Shown here: piece by piece, positions 50,547 to 59,334 of the stretch
How positions within the stretch are numbered: position 1 is the stretch's first letter
How the letters are laid out: the number at the start of each line of letters is the position of its first letter
Source of the DNA: UBA4722 sp041690995
GTDB lineage: Bacteria; Pseudomonadota; Gammaproteobacteria; DSM-16500
Direction: 5' to 3'
Assembly: GCA_041690995.1 (NCBI GenBank)
Contig: JBEPVM010000004.1
Coordinates: 5,388-69,387 of the forward strand
Length of the DNA stretch: 64,000 nt
Position numbers and translations under genes: made by a program
The notes under the pieces: generated by a model
Seen by the model: the letters and a program-made list of their open reading frames with translations, nothing else
What the model was told of the DNA's origin: nothing
The model's database searches: none

Positions 50547-51852
50547 TACACCGTTCAAGATACCTTACTTATTGTCTGATTCTTCGGGTTTTTTAACTGA
50601 GCGTAAAAAAATGGAAGCTGCACTGAAAGAAGCTAAATTAAAAGCAAAAGAAGCGCGCTGCGCGCACCTTGAATTTTTAGCTACTATGAGCCACGACATT
50701 AAAATACCATTAGCAGGTATCATTGGCACGGCTGATTTATTGTTGACTCGTATCACGCAAGAAGAAGATAAAAAATTTATGGAAAACATTCTTCTGGCGG
50801 CTCGGCAGCTCATGCTATTTTTTGATAATTGCTTAGAAGTCGCTAAAGCTGATGATGTAAGCACTGTTTCAGCCACGGAGAAATTTGAGATCAGATTACT
50901 TCTTGAAGAGATAGCAAAGTTATTTCGACCAGCGATTGAAAATAAGAAATTAAAATTGCATCTGCATTTTGATGAAAAATTACCTGATTACGTCATAGGA
51001 AACCGTGCCAGTTTGTATCGTGTTTTGATGAATTTAGTGGGAAATGCTGTCAAATTTACTCAAACAGGTTCTATTACACTGAGCGTGGCCTGTAGTGAAA
51101 AATCTACGTCTCAAGAAGTCATTGCTAAATTCACCATAACAGATACAGGGATAGGTATTCCAAAAGATAAGCATGCTAAAGTTTTTGAACGCTTTACGAA
51201 ATTAGCGGCGTCCCACACAACAGGCATGGAGAACACAGGCAGTGGTCTCGGGTTGTATCTGGTAAAAAAATATGTCGCTCTCATGAGCGGTGAAATACAC
51301 CTGATTAGCGAAGAAAATAGAGGCACTCAGATGATAGTCGCTGTTCCTTTAGTTATTCCTTTGTTAACGCCCGCAGATTATATGGAAAATGTATTAACAA
51401 AAAATGCTCTTTCTCTATCTGCACAGCATTATTTTCATTCTGAAAGAAAGCGATTAAATTCAACAATACAGGTGTTAGTGGTTGAAGATGTTGAGATTGC
51501 GCAAAGGCTGGAAGAATTTGTATTAACTTCTCTGGACTGTCAAGTCGATATAGCAAGTACGGGTGCCGAAGCTATAGAATTATTTAAGTTAAAAAAATAC
51601 GATTTGGTTTTTATGGATTTAGGGTTGTCTGACATGACAGGATATAGTATTACCCAAAATTTTCGAAAAATAGAAAAAGATGCAAATTCTCTACGCGGAC
51701 CTGCGCTTATTATTGCTCTTACAGCCGATATGACAAAAACAATTAAACAAGTTTGTCTGGATTCAGGAATGAATGATGTACTCAGTAAGCCTTTATTAAG
51801 GACGCAAGCAGAAATGGTTGTGAGTCATTTTGCTAGTGCCGATATTGTGTAG
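50518..51852 (+). CDS. Hybrid histidine kinase 1 (PAS-less, HisKA-HATPase-receiver)
   Basis: A 444-residue cytoplasmic kinase. H box MSHDIKIPLAGIIG (phospho-acceptor His at residue 59), N box LMNLVGNAVKFTQTG, G1 ITDTGIGIPKD, G2 GSGLGLYLVKKY, then a receiver domain with acidic EDVE, phospho-acceptor Asp in LVFMDLGLSDMTG and Lys in DVLSKPLL. The N-terminus begins with DSSGFLTERKKMEAALKEAK, which looks like the tail of a PAS/PAC domain, so the sensor part seems lost. GTG start within a leader repeat shared with the second kinase locus. Its input signal and output partner are unknown. Confidence 0.88.
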   Translation: MFDNTINISYTPFKIPYLLSDSSGFLTERKKMEAALKEAKLKAKEARCAHLEFLATMSHDIKIPLAGIIGTADLLLTRITQEEDKKFMENILLAARQLMLFFDNCLEVAKADDVSTVSATEKFEIRLLLEEIAKLFRPAIENKKLKLHLHFDEKLPDYVIGNRASLYRVLMNLVGNAVKFTQTGSITLSVACSEKSTSQEVIAKFTITDTGIGIPKDKHAKVFERFTKLAASHTTGMENTGSGLGLYLVKKYVALMSGEIHLISEENRGTQMIVAVPLVIPLLTPADYMENVLTKNALSLSAQHYFHSERKRLNSTIQVLVVEDVEIAQRLEEFVLTSLDCQVDIASTGAEAIELFKLKKYDLVFMDLGLSDMTGYSITQNFRKIEKDANSLRGPALIIALTADMTKTIKQVCLDSGMNDVLSKPLLRTQAEMVVSHFASADIV

Positions 51853-52122
51853 CCTATAGAACGATAGTTTTTTTAGAATTGATTATCGCCAACATTAATT
51901 TATTTTTCCTATTAGCTATTAGAATGAATACCATTCAATAAATGAAAGAATAGTGAAAGATCAGCTAAATATTTTGTAAGATTAATGCTTACTATTTATT
52001 GCTTTTCATCTTAGAAGAAAATACTATGCCTGCCGACAAGTTGCATTATTAAGAATTATTCAAACTTAAGTTTCTATTGTAGATAAAGCGATAGCTATTA
52101 AAAAAAATTATGGAGACATTAA
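51853..52122. repeat. Gap with duplicated upstream region, copy A
   Basis: From about 51941 to the start codon at 52123 the sequence matches 54153-54335 (including aaatcagctaaatattttgt-like, attattcaaactAAGTTTC-like and the ribosome-binding site ttatggagacattaa). It is the presumed promoter region of the first membrane-protein gene. A weak hairpin with a T-run (cctatagaacgatagttttttt, 51853-51874) may terminate the kinase transcript. Confidence 0.6.
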
Positions 52123-53934
52123 ATGCTTAGACAAGAATCAGAAGAAAGCAATGCCTTAGAAGAAGTTTCTAATTATTATCTGGATACAAATCATTTACCC
52201 ACACGCACTTATGAAATGTATAAGCAAGCAGTGATGCTGTCAGTTGCAATATCTGGCGCGGGGTTGTACATCGTGATCGCTGATAATTATGTTAACCGAA
52301 TAAGAGGATTATATGGTGATGATACGTTTGAACCCATTCATTATATTTTGGGGAATTGCCTCGGCAGTTTAGTTGTTCTCTATAATTCAACTGATATTTT
52401 TCTCACTGCCCGAGATAATGAAGTAGTACCTTCTGAATTATCTGACGTACTGGACAACCCATTTTCTTCAAAATGGGCAAGGCGCGCTCGCGATGCAGCC
52501 ATCGTGTTTTTTTCTGCTCTTTCATCCGTACCACTTTCTATAGCTAGTATCACTCATCCTGCTCAATGGATGTCGCCAGAACTTATTTATACACAAGCGG
52601 TGGTGACTGAAATAGACAATACATTGCTGCATTTTCCCCCCATTTATCTGGCGTTACAGAACCGTGCTTTTCGTTTCCCCGTATTACCATTTGAGCTTAT
52701 ATACCAATATTGTTGTTATAGGCAGACTCAAGAAGATCAAAACAGAATTGATAGAAATCAAGTATACTCTTTTCTTAAGCAAAGGCTGATTACTCAATTA
52801 GACGCAGCGCAAAAAAAAATTATATTACAGCATATTAGGATTAGACGTAGCCCACGGGACTTTAACGTTTATATCAGCACTCTGTTAGAAACAATTATTC
52901 GGGGCGAAGCAGACGGAGATATGGAAAATAATAGAAGCAGCACTGCTGTTGCATTACCAAGATTAATGGCGATCTTGGACTACGCCCCACCATACGATCC
53001 ATCAAAAGAACAGACGACAACAGAAACCTGCTTACTTCTACCGCCTTTTCTTTATGGAGCGGGTGCACTTTTGGTGACACTGGGCGCTATTGGCTATTTG
53101 GCCGAGCCTGTGAATGCAGTGACAGAGTGGACAGGCAGCGAAAAAGAAGGGTTGCTTTTAAGTTTTGCTCCTATGTATTTTTTCACGGTGCTGCTGATTT
53201 ATTTTGGCGGCAATTCCATGCAGAGAACCCAGCATTATCTGACATCGTGGGAAGAAGATCAGGTAAAAATGCCACTCGAATTCAGGTTATATTATTCAAA
53301 GCTAGCTTTCATATCTCTGGTGGGACTATGTTATTTAAGCGTGTTCTCTTATGCTGGCGCAAGCGAGATGATTTATACCAATTTCTCAGACAAACAATAT
53401 GATGACATCCGTCCTCTGTTGCTGCTTTTTGCAAAAACGGGCATTCCATTTTTAACATTCACAGCAATGATTGATTTTACGCGTTTACTCATGGGCAAAT
53501 TCGCGCTTCATTGCGGGGATAATAACAAAAAAATGATGATGCAACTCAATACGATGATTAACCAAATGAAAACGGTGGGGATTCCTCTGATGAATGGAGA
53601 AAAATTAATAACTTCATTAGAGCAATTAAGAGATGATCAACTTCACCAGTTTGGTATCAATCAAGAAATGCTGCGCGGTGCAAAAGCTCAATTAGTTGCT
53701 ATTAATAAGAGGCAATCATCCAGTAATAGACGATTATCTGATTTCTCCAGGGAAGATACTCTTTTGTTACAAGAAGAAGCTGCTACTCCAATTACCTCGA
53801 TGCCTAAGCGATCATCTTATTGCGGGTGCTTTTCTCGGTTATTTAATCGTTTTTCGAGCAGTAAAGATAATAGCCGTGAAAGACCTTTACGATATGGTAG
53901 CACTGGCACCACCATTAATTTTAAGAGCCCTTGA
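52123..53934 (+). CDS. Multi-pass membrane protein of unknown family (tandem copy 1)
   Basis: A 603-residue protein with about seven or eight hydrophobic helices (roughly residues 35-53, 76-97, 125-145, 165-180, 310-332, 346-365, 393-412 and 428-455), a hydrophilic loop at about 195-305 and a ~150-residue cytosolic-type C-terminus rich in Ser and Arg (DFSREDTLLLQEEAATPITS, YCGCFSRLFNRFSSSKDN). No signal peptide. It is about four-fifths identical to the next gene. I recognise no family; effector or membrane-remodelling roles are speculation. GGAG precedes the ATG. Confidence 0.75.
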   Translation: MLRQESEESNALEEVSNYYLDTNHLPTRTYEMYKQAVMLSVAISGAGLYIVIADNYVNRIRGLYGDDTFEPIHYILGNCLGSLVVLYNSTDIFLTARDNEVVPSELSDVLDNPFSSKWARRARDAAIVFFSALSSVPLSIASITHPAQWMSPELIYTQAVVTEIDNTLLHFPPIYLALQNRAFRFPVLPFELIYQYCCYRQTQEDQNRIDRNQVYSFLKQRLITQLDAAQKKIILQHIRIRRSPRDFNVYISTLLETIIRGEADGDMENNRSSTAVALPRLMAILDYAPPYDPSKEQTTTETCLLLPPFLYGAGALLVTLGAIGYLAEPVNAVTEWTGSEKEGLLLSFAPMYFFTVLLIYFGGNSMQRTQHYLTSWEEDQVKMPLEFRLYYSKLAFISLVGLCYLSVFSYAGASEMIYTNFSDKQYDDIRPLLLLFAKTGIPFLTFTAMIDFTRLLMGKFALHCGDNNKKMMMQLNTMINQMKTVGIPLMNGEKLITSLEQLRDDQLHQFGINQEMLRGAKAQLVAINKRQSSSNRRLSDFSREDTLLLQEEAATPITSMPKRSSYCGCFSRLFNRFSSSKDNSRERPLRYGSTGTTINFKSP

Positions 53935-54335
53935 GTGTTAAGATAAGAAATTTATTTACAATTCAAAAAGTAAATCATATATTTTTTATGAGCCAGTTTT
54001 TAAAACTCTCATGTATTTTTATGCATATTTGGAAAAATCCTTCTCATGATCGCTTTTTTTCCACACGGTTCAGATAAATTGATATTAAGTTTGAGCTTAA
54101 CAAAATAACTCATCAAATAATTTTTAAGAAAGATAACTTTTATTACCAAAAATAATGAAATAGCAATAGCAAAATCAGCTAAATATTTTGTGAGATTAAC
54201 GCGTATTATTGGTTGCTTTTTATCTTACAAAAAAATACTATACTTTCCGAAAATTTGCGTTATTAAAAATTATTCAAACTCAAGTTTCTATTGTATATAA
54301 ACCGATAGCTATTAAAAAAATTATGGAGACATTAA
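53935..54335. repeat. Gap between tandem membrane-protein genes; duplicated upstream region, copy B
   Basis: The 401-base gap holds the transpeptidase relic (54006-54070) and, from about 54153, the second copy of the upstream region described at 51941-52122. The two copies differ by scattered substitutions and short indels but keep the last ~25 bases before the ATG nearly identical. Confidence 0.7.
54006..54070 (+). pseudogene. Degraded fragment of an L,D-transpeptidase gene
   Basis: ctctcatgtatttttatgca and the following bases match the active-site region of the transpeptidase gene at about 50236-50275 (encoding CIFMHVWKNHSQ), and after an internal deletion of about 80 bases tgatcgctttttttccacac matches about 50356-50375. 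The piece is out of context, short and non-coding: a relic of a duplicated copy. Confidence 0.75.
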
Positions 54336-56162
54336 ATGCTTAGACAAGAATCAGAAGAAAGCAATGCCTTAGAAGAAGTTTCTAACTATTATCTGAATAC
54401 CACTCATTTACCGACACGTACTTATGAAATGTATAAGCAAGCAGTGATGCTGTCAGTTGCAATATCTGGCGCTGGGCTCTATATCGTGATCGCGGATAAT
54501 TATGCTAACCGAATGAGAGGACTATATGGGGATGATACATTTGCACCCATTCATTATATTTTGGGGGTTTGCCTGTCCAGTTTAACCGTTCTCTATAATT
54601 CAACTGATATTTTTCTCACTGCCCGAGATAATGAAGTAGTTCCTTCTGAATTATCTGATGTACTAGACAACCCATTTTCTTCGAAATGGGCAAGACTTTC
54701 TCGCGATGCAGCCATTGTGTTTTTTTCTGCTCTTTCATCCGTACCGTTTTCCATGATTAGTATTAATTATCCTGCTCAATGGATGTCGCCAGAACTTATT
54801 TATACACAAGCGGCAGTGACTGAAATAGACAATACATTGCTACATTTTTTTCCTATTTATTTAGCATTACAGAGCCGTGCTTTTCGTTTGCCTGTAGTAC
54901 CATTCGAGTTGATATACCAATATTGTTGTTATAAGCAGACTCAAGAAGATCAAAACAGGATTGATAGAAATCAAGTGTATTCTTTTCTTAAACAAAGGCT
55001 GATTGCTCAATTAGACGCAGCGCAAAAACAAATTATATTACAACATGTTTCATTTAAACCTAAGCAACGGCTGGGTTATAGTGTTGATCTCAGCAATGAG
55101 TTAGAGCAGATTGTTCGAGATCACAAAGATGAACAAGATGTGGAAAATAATAGAAGCAGTACTGCTGTTGCATTACAAAAATTAACAACGATCATGGCCT
55201 ATGCGAAACCGTATGATCCATCACAAGAACAGACAACAACAGAGACCTGTTCACTTCTACCTCCTTTTCTTTATGGGGCGGGCGCGCTTTTGGTGACAAT
55301 GAGTGCTATTGGGTATTTGGCCGAGCCTGTGAATGCAGTTACACGTTGGACAGGTAGTAAAGAAGAAGGTTGGCTATTAAGTTTTGCTCCTGTATATTTT
55401 TTCACGATATTGCTGATTTATTTTGGCGGCAATTCTATGCAAGCAACACATCATTATCTGACAGCCTGGGGAGAAGATGAGACAAAAATTCCACTCGAAT
55501 TCAAGTTATATTCAAAGACAGCTTTGTTATCTTTGATGGCAGTCTGTTATTTCACTGCATTTTCTTATTCTGGCGCAAGCGAGATGATTTATACTAATTT
55601 CTCAGACAAACAATATGATGACATTCGTCCTTTATTGCTGCTTTTTGCAAAAACGGGCATTGCATTTTTATCGTTCACTGCGATGATTGATTTTACTCGT
55701 TTAATCATAGGCAAATTCGCACTTCATTGCGGGAATGATAAAGAAAAGATGATGATTCAACTCAATACGATGATTAACCAAATGAAAATGGTGGGAATTC
55801 CTCTGATGAATGGAGAAAAATTAATAACTTCATTCGAGCAATTAGACGATAAGCAACTTCGCCAATTTGGTGTTAATCAAAAAATGTTGCGGGATGCGAG
55901 AGATCAATTAATTGCTATTAATGAGAGACAATCACCCAATAGCAGGCGATCATCTGATTTTTCCAGAGAGCATACCCCTTTGCTGCAAGGAGAAGACGCC
56001 ACTCCGATCACTCCCATGCCTGGGCGATCATCTTATTGTGGGTGTTTTTCTCGATTGTTTAAACGTTTCTCGAGCAATAAAGAGAACGCTCGTGGAAGAC
56101 CTTTACGATATTTACGATATGGTAGCACTGGCACTACTACCGTTAATTTTAAAAATCATTGA
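54336..56162 (+). CDS. Multi-pass membrane protein of unknown family (tandem copy 2)
   Basis: A 608-residue paralogue of the preceding gene with the same helices and loops. The N-terminal ~130 residues are almost identical; the greatest divergence is in the hydrophilic loop at about residues 238-275 (FKPKQRLGYSVDLSNELEQI against RIRRSPRDFNVYISTLLETI) and in the C-terminal tail, which has a small internal LRY duplication (PLRYLRYGSTGTT). Divergence centred on exposed parts suggests diversification after duplication. Function is unknown. Confidence 0.75.
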   Translation: MLRQESEESNALEEVSNYYLNTTHLPTRTYEMYKQAVMLSVAISGAGLYIVIADNYANRMRGLYGDDTFAPIHYILGVCLSSLTVLYNSTDIFLTARDNEVVPSELSDVLDNPFSSKWARLSRDAAIVFFSALSSVPFSMISINYPAQWMSPELIYTQAAVTEIDNTLLHFFPIYLALQSRAFRLPVVPFELIYQYCCYKQTQEDQNRIDRNQVYSFLKQRLIAQLDAAQKQIILQHVSFKPKQRLGYSVDLSNELEQIVRDHKDEQDVENNRSSTAVALQKLTTIMAYAKPYDPSQEQTTTETCSLLPPFLYGAGALLVTMSAIGYLAEPVNAVTRWTGSKEEGWLLSFAPVYFFTILLIYFGGNSMQATHHYLTAWGEDETKIPLEFKLYSKTALLSLMAVCYFTAFSYSGASEMIYTNFSDKQYDDIRPLLLLFAKTGIAFLSFTAMIDFTRLIIGKFALHCGNDKEKMMIQLNTMINQMKMVGIPLMNGEKLITSFEQLDDKQLRQFGVNQKMLRDARDQLIAINERQSPNSRRSSDFSREHTPLLQGEDATPITPMPGRSSYCGCFSRLFKRFSSNKENARGRPLRYLRYGSTGTTTVNFKNH

Positions 56163-56446
56163 TTGTCAAAAAATTCATTTGCTTACAATTTTATTGTGCG
56201 ATTATTATCGCTTATTAATATAAAATCGCACAAAAAAATTTGGATTAGTAAGCTATTCTCATTTTTATAAATAATATCATCTGATATCCCATTAACAGAT
56301 TATTTTTGTGAGATATTAGCTAATTATATTGTACTCTATGATCCAATCAATATATCATAATGTCATACAATTATTATTCCAGAACGGATTCACTCAATTT
56401 TTTTTCTGACATGGATTAGTCGTATTTAATTAGGAGACGATGAGCT
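56163..56446. other. Intergenic region with leader repeat copy B
   Basis: 56291-56359 is the second copy of the 69-bp leader found at the start of hybrid kinase 1. A 10-bp inverted repeat (ttgtgcgatt, 56194-56203, with 56224-56233) follows the membrane-protein gene and may be its terminator, although no T-run follows. TTAGGAGAC lies 8 bases before the next ATG. Confidence 0.65.
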
Positions 56447-57331
56447 ATGCAAAGAAAAATTCACATGACTATTCTCCCTTTACTTAATAATAGTTTGTTT
56501 CATAGAGGTTTTTCCTCCAAATCCAAGGTGCTACATCCAGTATTGTGTCCGCAATTACTACAAGATGCAAAAGTAGTAATCCCTGTTAGTATGGTTCGAT
56601 ATGAAAAAGATAAGGAAAAATTTGATACGGAACTATCAGCATTATTTCAATACATGGCTAACAAACTTGAGCAGGAGGAAATTCAATCCGTGGATATACT
56701 TGCTACGACAGCGCTTCATGAAGATTGGCCTGACAGTAAGATAGCTGAAATAGATGATCATTTTTTTAATAAGCATGCAAAGATAGCCAAGAAACAGATG
56801 AAGTTTCTTTTATGGAAGGATTGGATAAAACAGAGAGGAGAGCAAATACACCAAAAGTATTATGAAGAGGTACTAGAGTTATCAAAAGAAGGGAGTGAAT
56901 GGTATAAGCTAATGTTAAATACGCACAGTAGAGTATCTATTGGTTCAAGTTTGGAAATTTCACTCAGCTATCAAAGAAAAGAGTATGCGGCTATTAGAGC
57001 CATGAATTATTATACAGATCTTGTTTATATGGGACACATTTCTTCCGCATGGTCATACCTTTATGAACTTTATCCTAATATTCCACGTTTTGTGAGAGTC
57101 TCTATGCAACCACAAGCTAGCCAAATAAAAAATTATGATGCAGATGCTGCAGTTAAAATCGTAACTGCATCCCTTGAACAAATAGTTTCAAGCCCAAACT
57201 TTCCACCTAAGCAGAAAGAGCAGTTAAAAGAAATTTGTCATAATTTATTTCGTACATATACATCCACGGGTCTAATGCCTCATCACGGCTATCGAGAAGG
57301 TGTATTATCAGATATGAGAGTAAAAATGTGA
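56447..57331 (+). CDS. Divergent tRNA-dependent cyclodipeptide synthase-like protein
   Basis: A 294-residue soluble protein. AKVVIPVSMVRYEKDKEKFD places a Ser (residue 48) in an xIxVS context like the catalytic Ser37 of AlbC; a Tyr-x3-Glu (Y175, E179 in SYQRKEYAAI) matches the Tyr178/Glu182 pair, and Tyr194 (LVYMG) may correspond to Tyr202. Spacing from Ser to Tyr is 127 residues against 141 in AlbC. KFLLWKDWIKQRGEQ resembles the RWddW segment of the family. If correct it would join two aminoacyl-tRNA-borne residues into a cyclic dipeptide. No tailoring enzyme adjoins; instead its stop overlaps a hybrid kinase gene (GTGA). Family assignment is by eye. Confidence 0.55.
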   Translation: MQRKIHMTILPLLNNSLFHRGFSSKSKVLHPVLCPQLLQDAKVVIPVSMVRYEKDKEKFDTELSALFQYMANKLEQEEIQSVDILATTALHEDWPDSKIAEIDDHFFNKHAKIAKKQMKFLLWKDWIKQRGEQIHQKYYEEVLELSKEGSEWYKLMLNTHSRVSIGSSLEISLSYQRKEYAAIRAMNYYTDLVYMGHISSAWSYLYELYPNIPRFVRVSMQPQASQIKNYDADAAVKIVTASLEQIVSSPNFPPKQKEQLKEICHNLFRTYTSTGLMPHHGYREGVLSDMRVKM

Positions 57332-58836
57332 TAGACAATATGGAAGAATTAAGTATTGTAACTGCTGTATTGGCTAATACAGCTGGTAATCTGTACTGGA
57401 AAAATTTGGAAGGTTTTTATCTTGGCTGTAATAATAGTTTTGCAAAAATCGCGGGGCTTTCATCGCCTCAAGAAATACTAGGGAAAACAGACAGCGATCT
57501 TTTTAGTAGTCTGCTAGGAGAAGATAGAGTAGAAAAATTACGTGAAATAGATAATCTTGTGATGAGTAGGGGTAAAAAAATTACACTAGAAGAAACTGGA
57601 ATAAATGAACAGGGTGAAATAGCCTGGTATTTATCAAAAAAAATTCCTCTGAAAAATAAATCAATGCAAATCATTGGTGTTATCGGCACTTCGATAGACA
57701 TTAGTGAACAAAAAAAATTGAGCCAATCAAAAGAGGAATTTCTAGAAAACGCAATGCATGATATTAGGACACCTTTTGTAGGTATATTAGGAATGGCTGA
57801 ACTGTTATGGCATCAAGAAGAAAATGAGATGAAAAAAGAATATTTAAGTAATCTTATGGAATCTGCAAAAAAATTATTGGATTATAATAATGAAATTTTA
57901 GATTTTAGTAAGAACAGTGCTAGCGTTAGTGTTTCTAAAATAAAATTTAATTACAGGGAAATTATACATGAAATTATAAAAATAAATGTTCCTGCTGTCA
58001 AAATGAAAAATATAGAATTAAGTGCAGAATTTTCTTCTAATAATGATTTTTTTATTGGAAATGCGACTGCGTTTAAGAGGATTTTAATTAATCTAGTGGG
58101 CAATGCCATTAAATTTACGGCATCAGGCTCTATCAAAATAATCACTTCGTTTGAGGAACGAAATAATAAACAAGTTGTGATGAAGTTAATAGTGAAAGAC
58201 TCTGGTATCGGCATTCCAAAAGATAAACAAAAAATAATATTTGACAAGTTTGTTAGATTAAACGCATCTTACACGGGCTTATATTCGGGATTGGGACTCG
58301 GGTTAGCAATGGTTAAAAAACTAGTGGAAACGATGCAAGGAACGATGGAAGTTGAAAGTGAGTTAGGGAAAGGTTCCACCTTTACCTGTCTGCTGCCACT
58401 CGAGGTATCACCCTCCCAGCCAGAAATAATGATGAACAAAAGTCAGTCCCATGTTATGTGCAAATCATTAAATCTTTTATTAGTTGAAGACGATAAAATA
58501 TGTCAATTAGTCGCAAGTCAGTATGCGATTTCGTTAGGATTGAATGTTACTATGGCAAATTGTGGAAATGAGGCGTTACGCCTGTCTGAAGAAAATAAAT
58601 ATGATTTAATATTAATGGATATTGGATTGCCAGATATGGGGGGTTGTGAAGTCACTGCTGCTATCCGTCAACAAGAAAAAGCAAAGGGAATCAATCCTGT
58701 TCCTATCATCATTGGGTTAACTGCACATAGATCAGAAGAAGTAGAAAATAAATGCGCTAATTCTGGCATAGATAGGGTTTTAACTAAGCCGTTAACGTAT
58801 GCAAAAATGCTTGAAATTGCTGAATCTTGTCTATAA
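57328..58836 (+). CDS. Hybrid histidine kinase 2 (PAS-HisKA-HATPase-receiver)
   Basis: A 502-residue soluble sensor kinase. A PAS domain (residues ~8-125: NLYWKNLEGFYLGCNNSFAK, GKTDSDLF, IGVIGTSIDISEQKK) precedes the H box NAMHDIRTPFVGILG (His144), N box LINLVGNAIKFTASG, G1 VKDSGIGIPKD, G2 GLGLGLAMVKKL, then a receiver (LLVEDDK, Asp in LILMDIGLPDMGG, Lys in VLTKPL). The order recalls ArcB without its membrane segment. GTG start overlaps the preceding synthase-like gene by 4 bases; ATG 57340 is an alternative. The PAS pocket could bind a small diffusible ligand. A separate phosphotransfer protein would be needed for output. Confidence 0.9.
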   Translation: MIDNMEELSIVTAVLANTAGNLYWKNLEGFYLGCNNSFAKIAGLSSPQEILGKTDSDLFSSLLGEDRVEKLREIDNLVMSRGKKITLEETGINEQGEIAWYLSKKIPLKNKSMQIIGVIGTSIDISEQKKLSQSKEEFLENAMHDIRTPFVGILGMAELLWHQEENEMKKEYLSNLMESAKKLLDYNNEILDFSKNSASVSVSKIKFNYREIIHEIIKINVPAVKMKNIELSAEFSSNNDFFIGNATAFKRILINLVGNAIKFTASGSIKIITSFEERNNKQVVMKLIVKDSGIGIPKDKQKIIFDKFVRLNASYTGLYSGLGLGLAMVKKLVETMQGTMEVESELGKGSTFTCLLPLEVSPSQPEIMMNKSQSHVMCKSLNLLLVEDDKICQLVASQYAISLGLNVTMANCGNEALRLSEENKYDLILMDIGLPDMGGCEVTAAIRQQEKAKGINPVPIIIGLTAHRSEEVENKCANSGIDRVLTKPLTYAKMLEIAESCL

Positions 58837-59334
58837 CAGTATGGGGATTAGAGGGACTCTTTGTATCGTAATCTACCAAATAAAATTCTCTCTGTTTCAT
58901 TCCTTAGAAAATCGTGCTATCGAAGCAGAAAATTTGATTTTGTTTCCCATTTAGTTTCAATAAGGCTTTGTAATATCCGCATTGATTGAAATTTTATTTT
59001 TAAGGCAGCCAAAAAAATTTTTAGAGTTTTTCTCAATAGCCTCTTGTTTTTCCACAGCTTTTCCATGTGTGGTAATAGTGATAGTAGTAGGGTTTTTCAC
59101 CTGAATTAAAATCAGGCACTTTGCTTTAAAAGTGCCTGTTTGGATTGAGTGGGTTGTCGTTTTCATCTTCATCTTATTTGTTTTTATAGGATCATAATTC
59201 TATAGTCGTACAGGAGCATAGCGCAAGTCGCAACAGATGATTTATTTTATTTTTTTATGCTATATTGTTCGATTAATATTATTATATGCGTAGATTGAAT
59301 GTTGTTTTCGTTTTTATTTTAAGAGGTATTTTCT
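58837..59334. other. Intergenic region before clpB
   Basis: 498 bases without a convincing gene. It holds a hairpin (caggcactt, 59113-59121, with aagtgcctg, 59130-59138). A 71-codon open frame on the minus strand (58957-59172) lacks a ribosome-binding site and is not called. I see no heat-shock sigma-32 consensus before clpB; the 100 bases before its start are strongly A/T-rich. Confidence 0.5.

Noticed and set aside
56194..56233. Inverted repeat ttgtgcgatt/aatcgcacaa as a terminator
   Set aside because: An 18-base or longer loop and no T-run on the sense strand; recorded only as part of the intergenic region.
59113..59138. Hairpin caggcactt/aagtgcctg as the kinase 2 terminator
   Set aside because: It lies nearly 280 bases after the stop and is followed by only a short T stretch; not convincing.
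58957..59172. 71-codon minus-strand frame before clpB
   Set aside because: No ribosome-binding site, no recognisable composition or domain, and a hairpin runs through it. Could be real but not supported.
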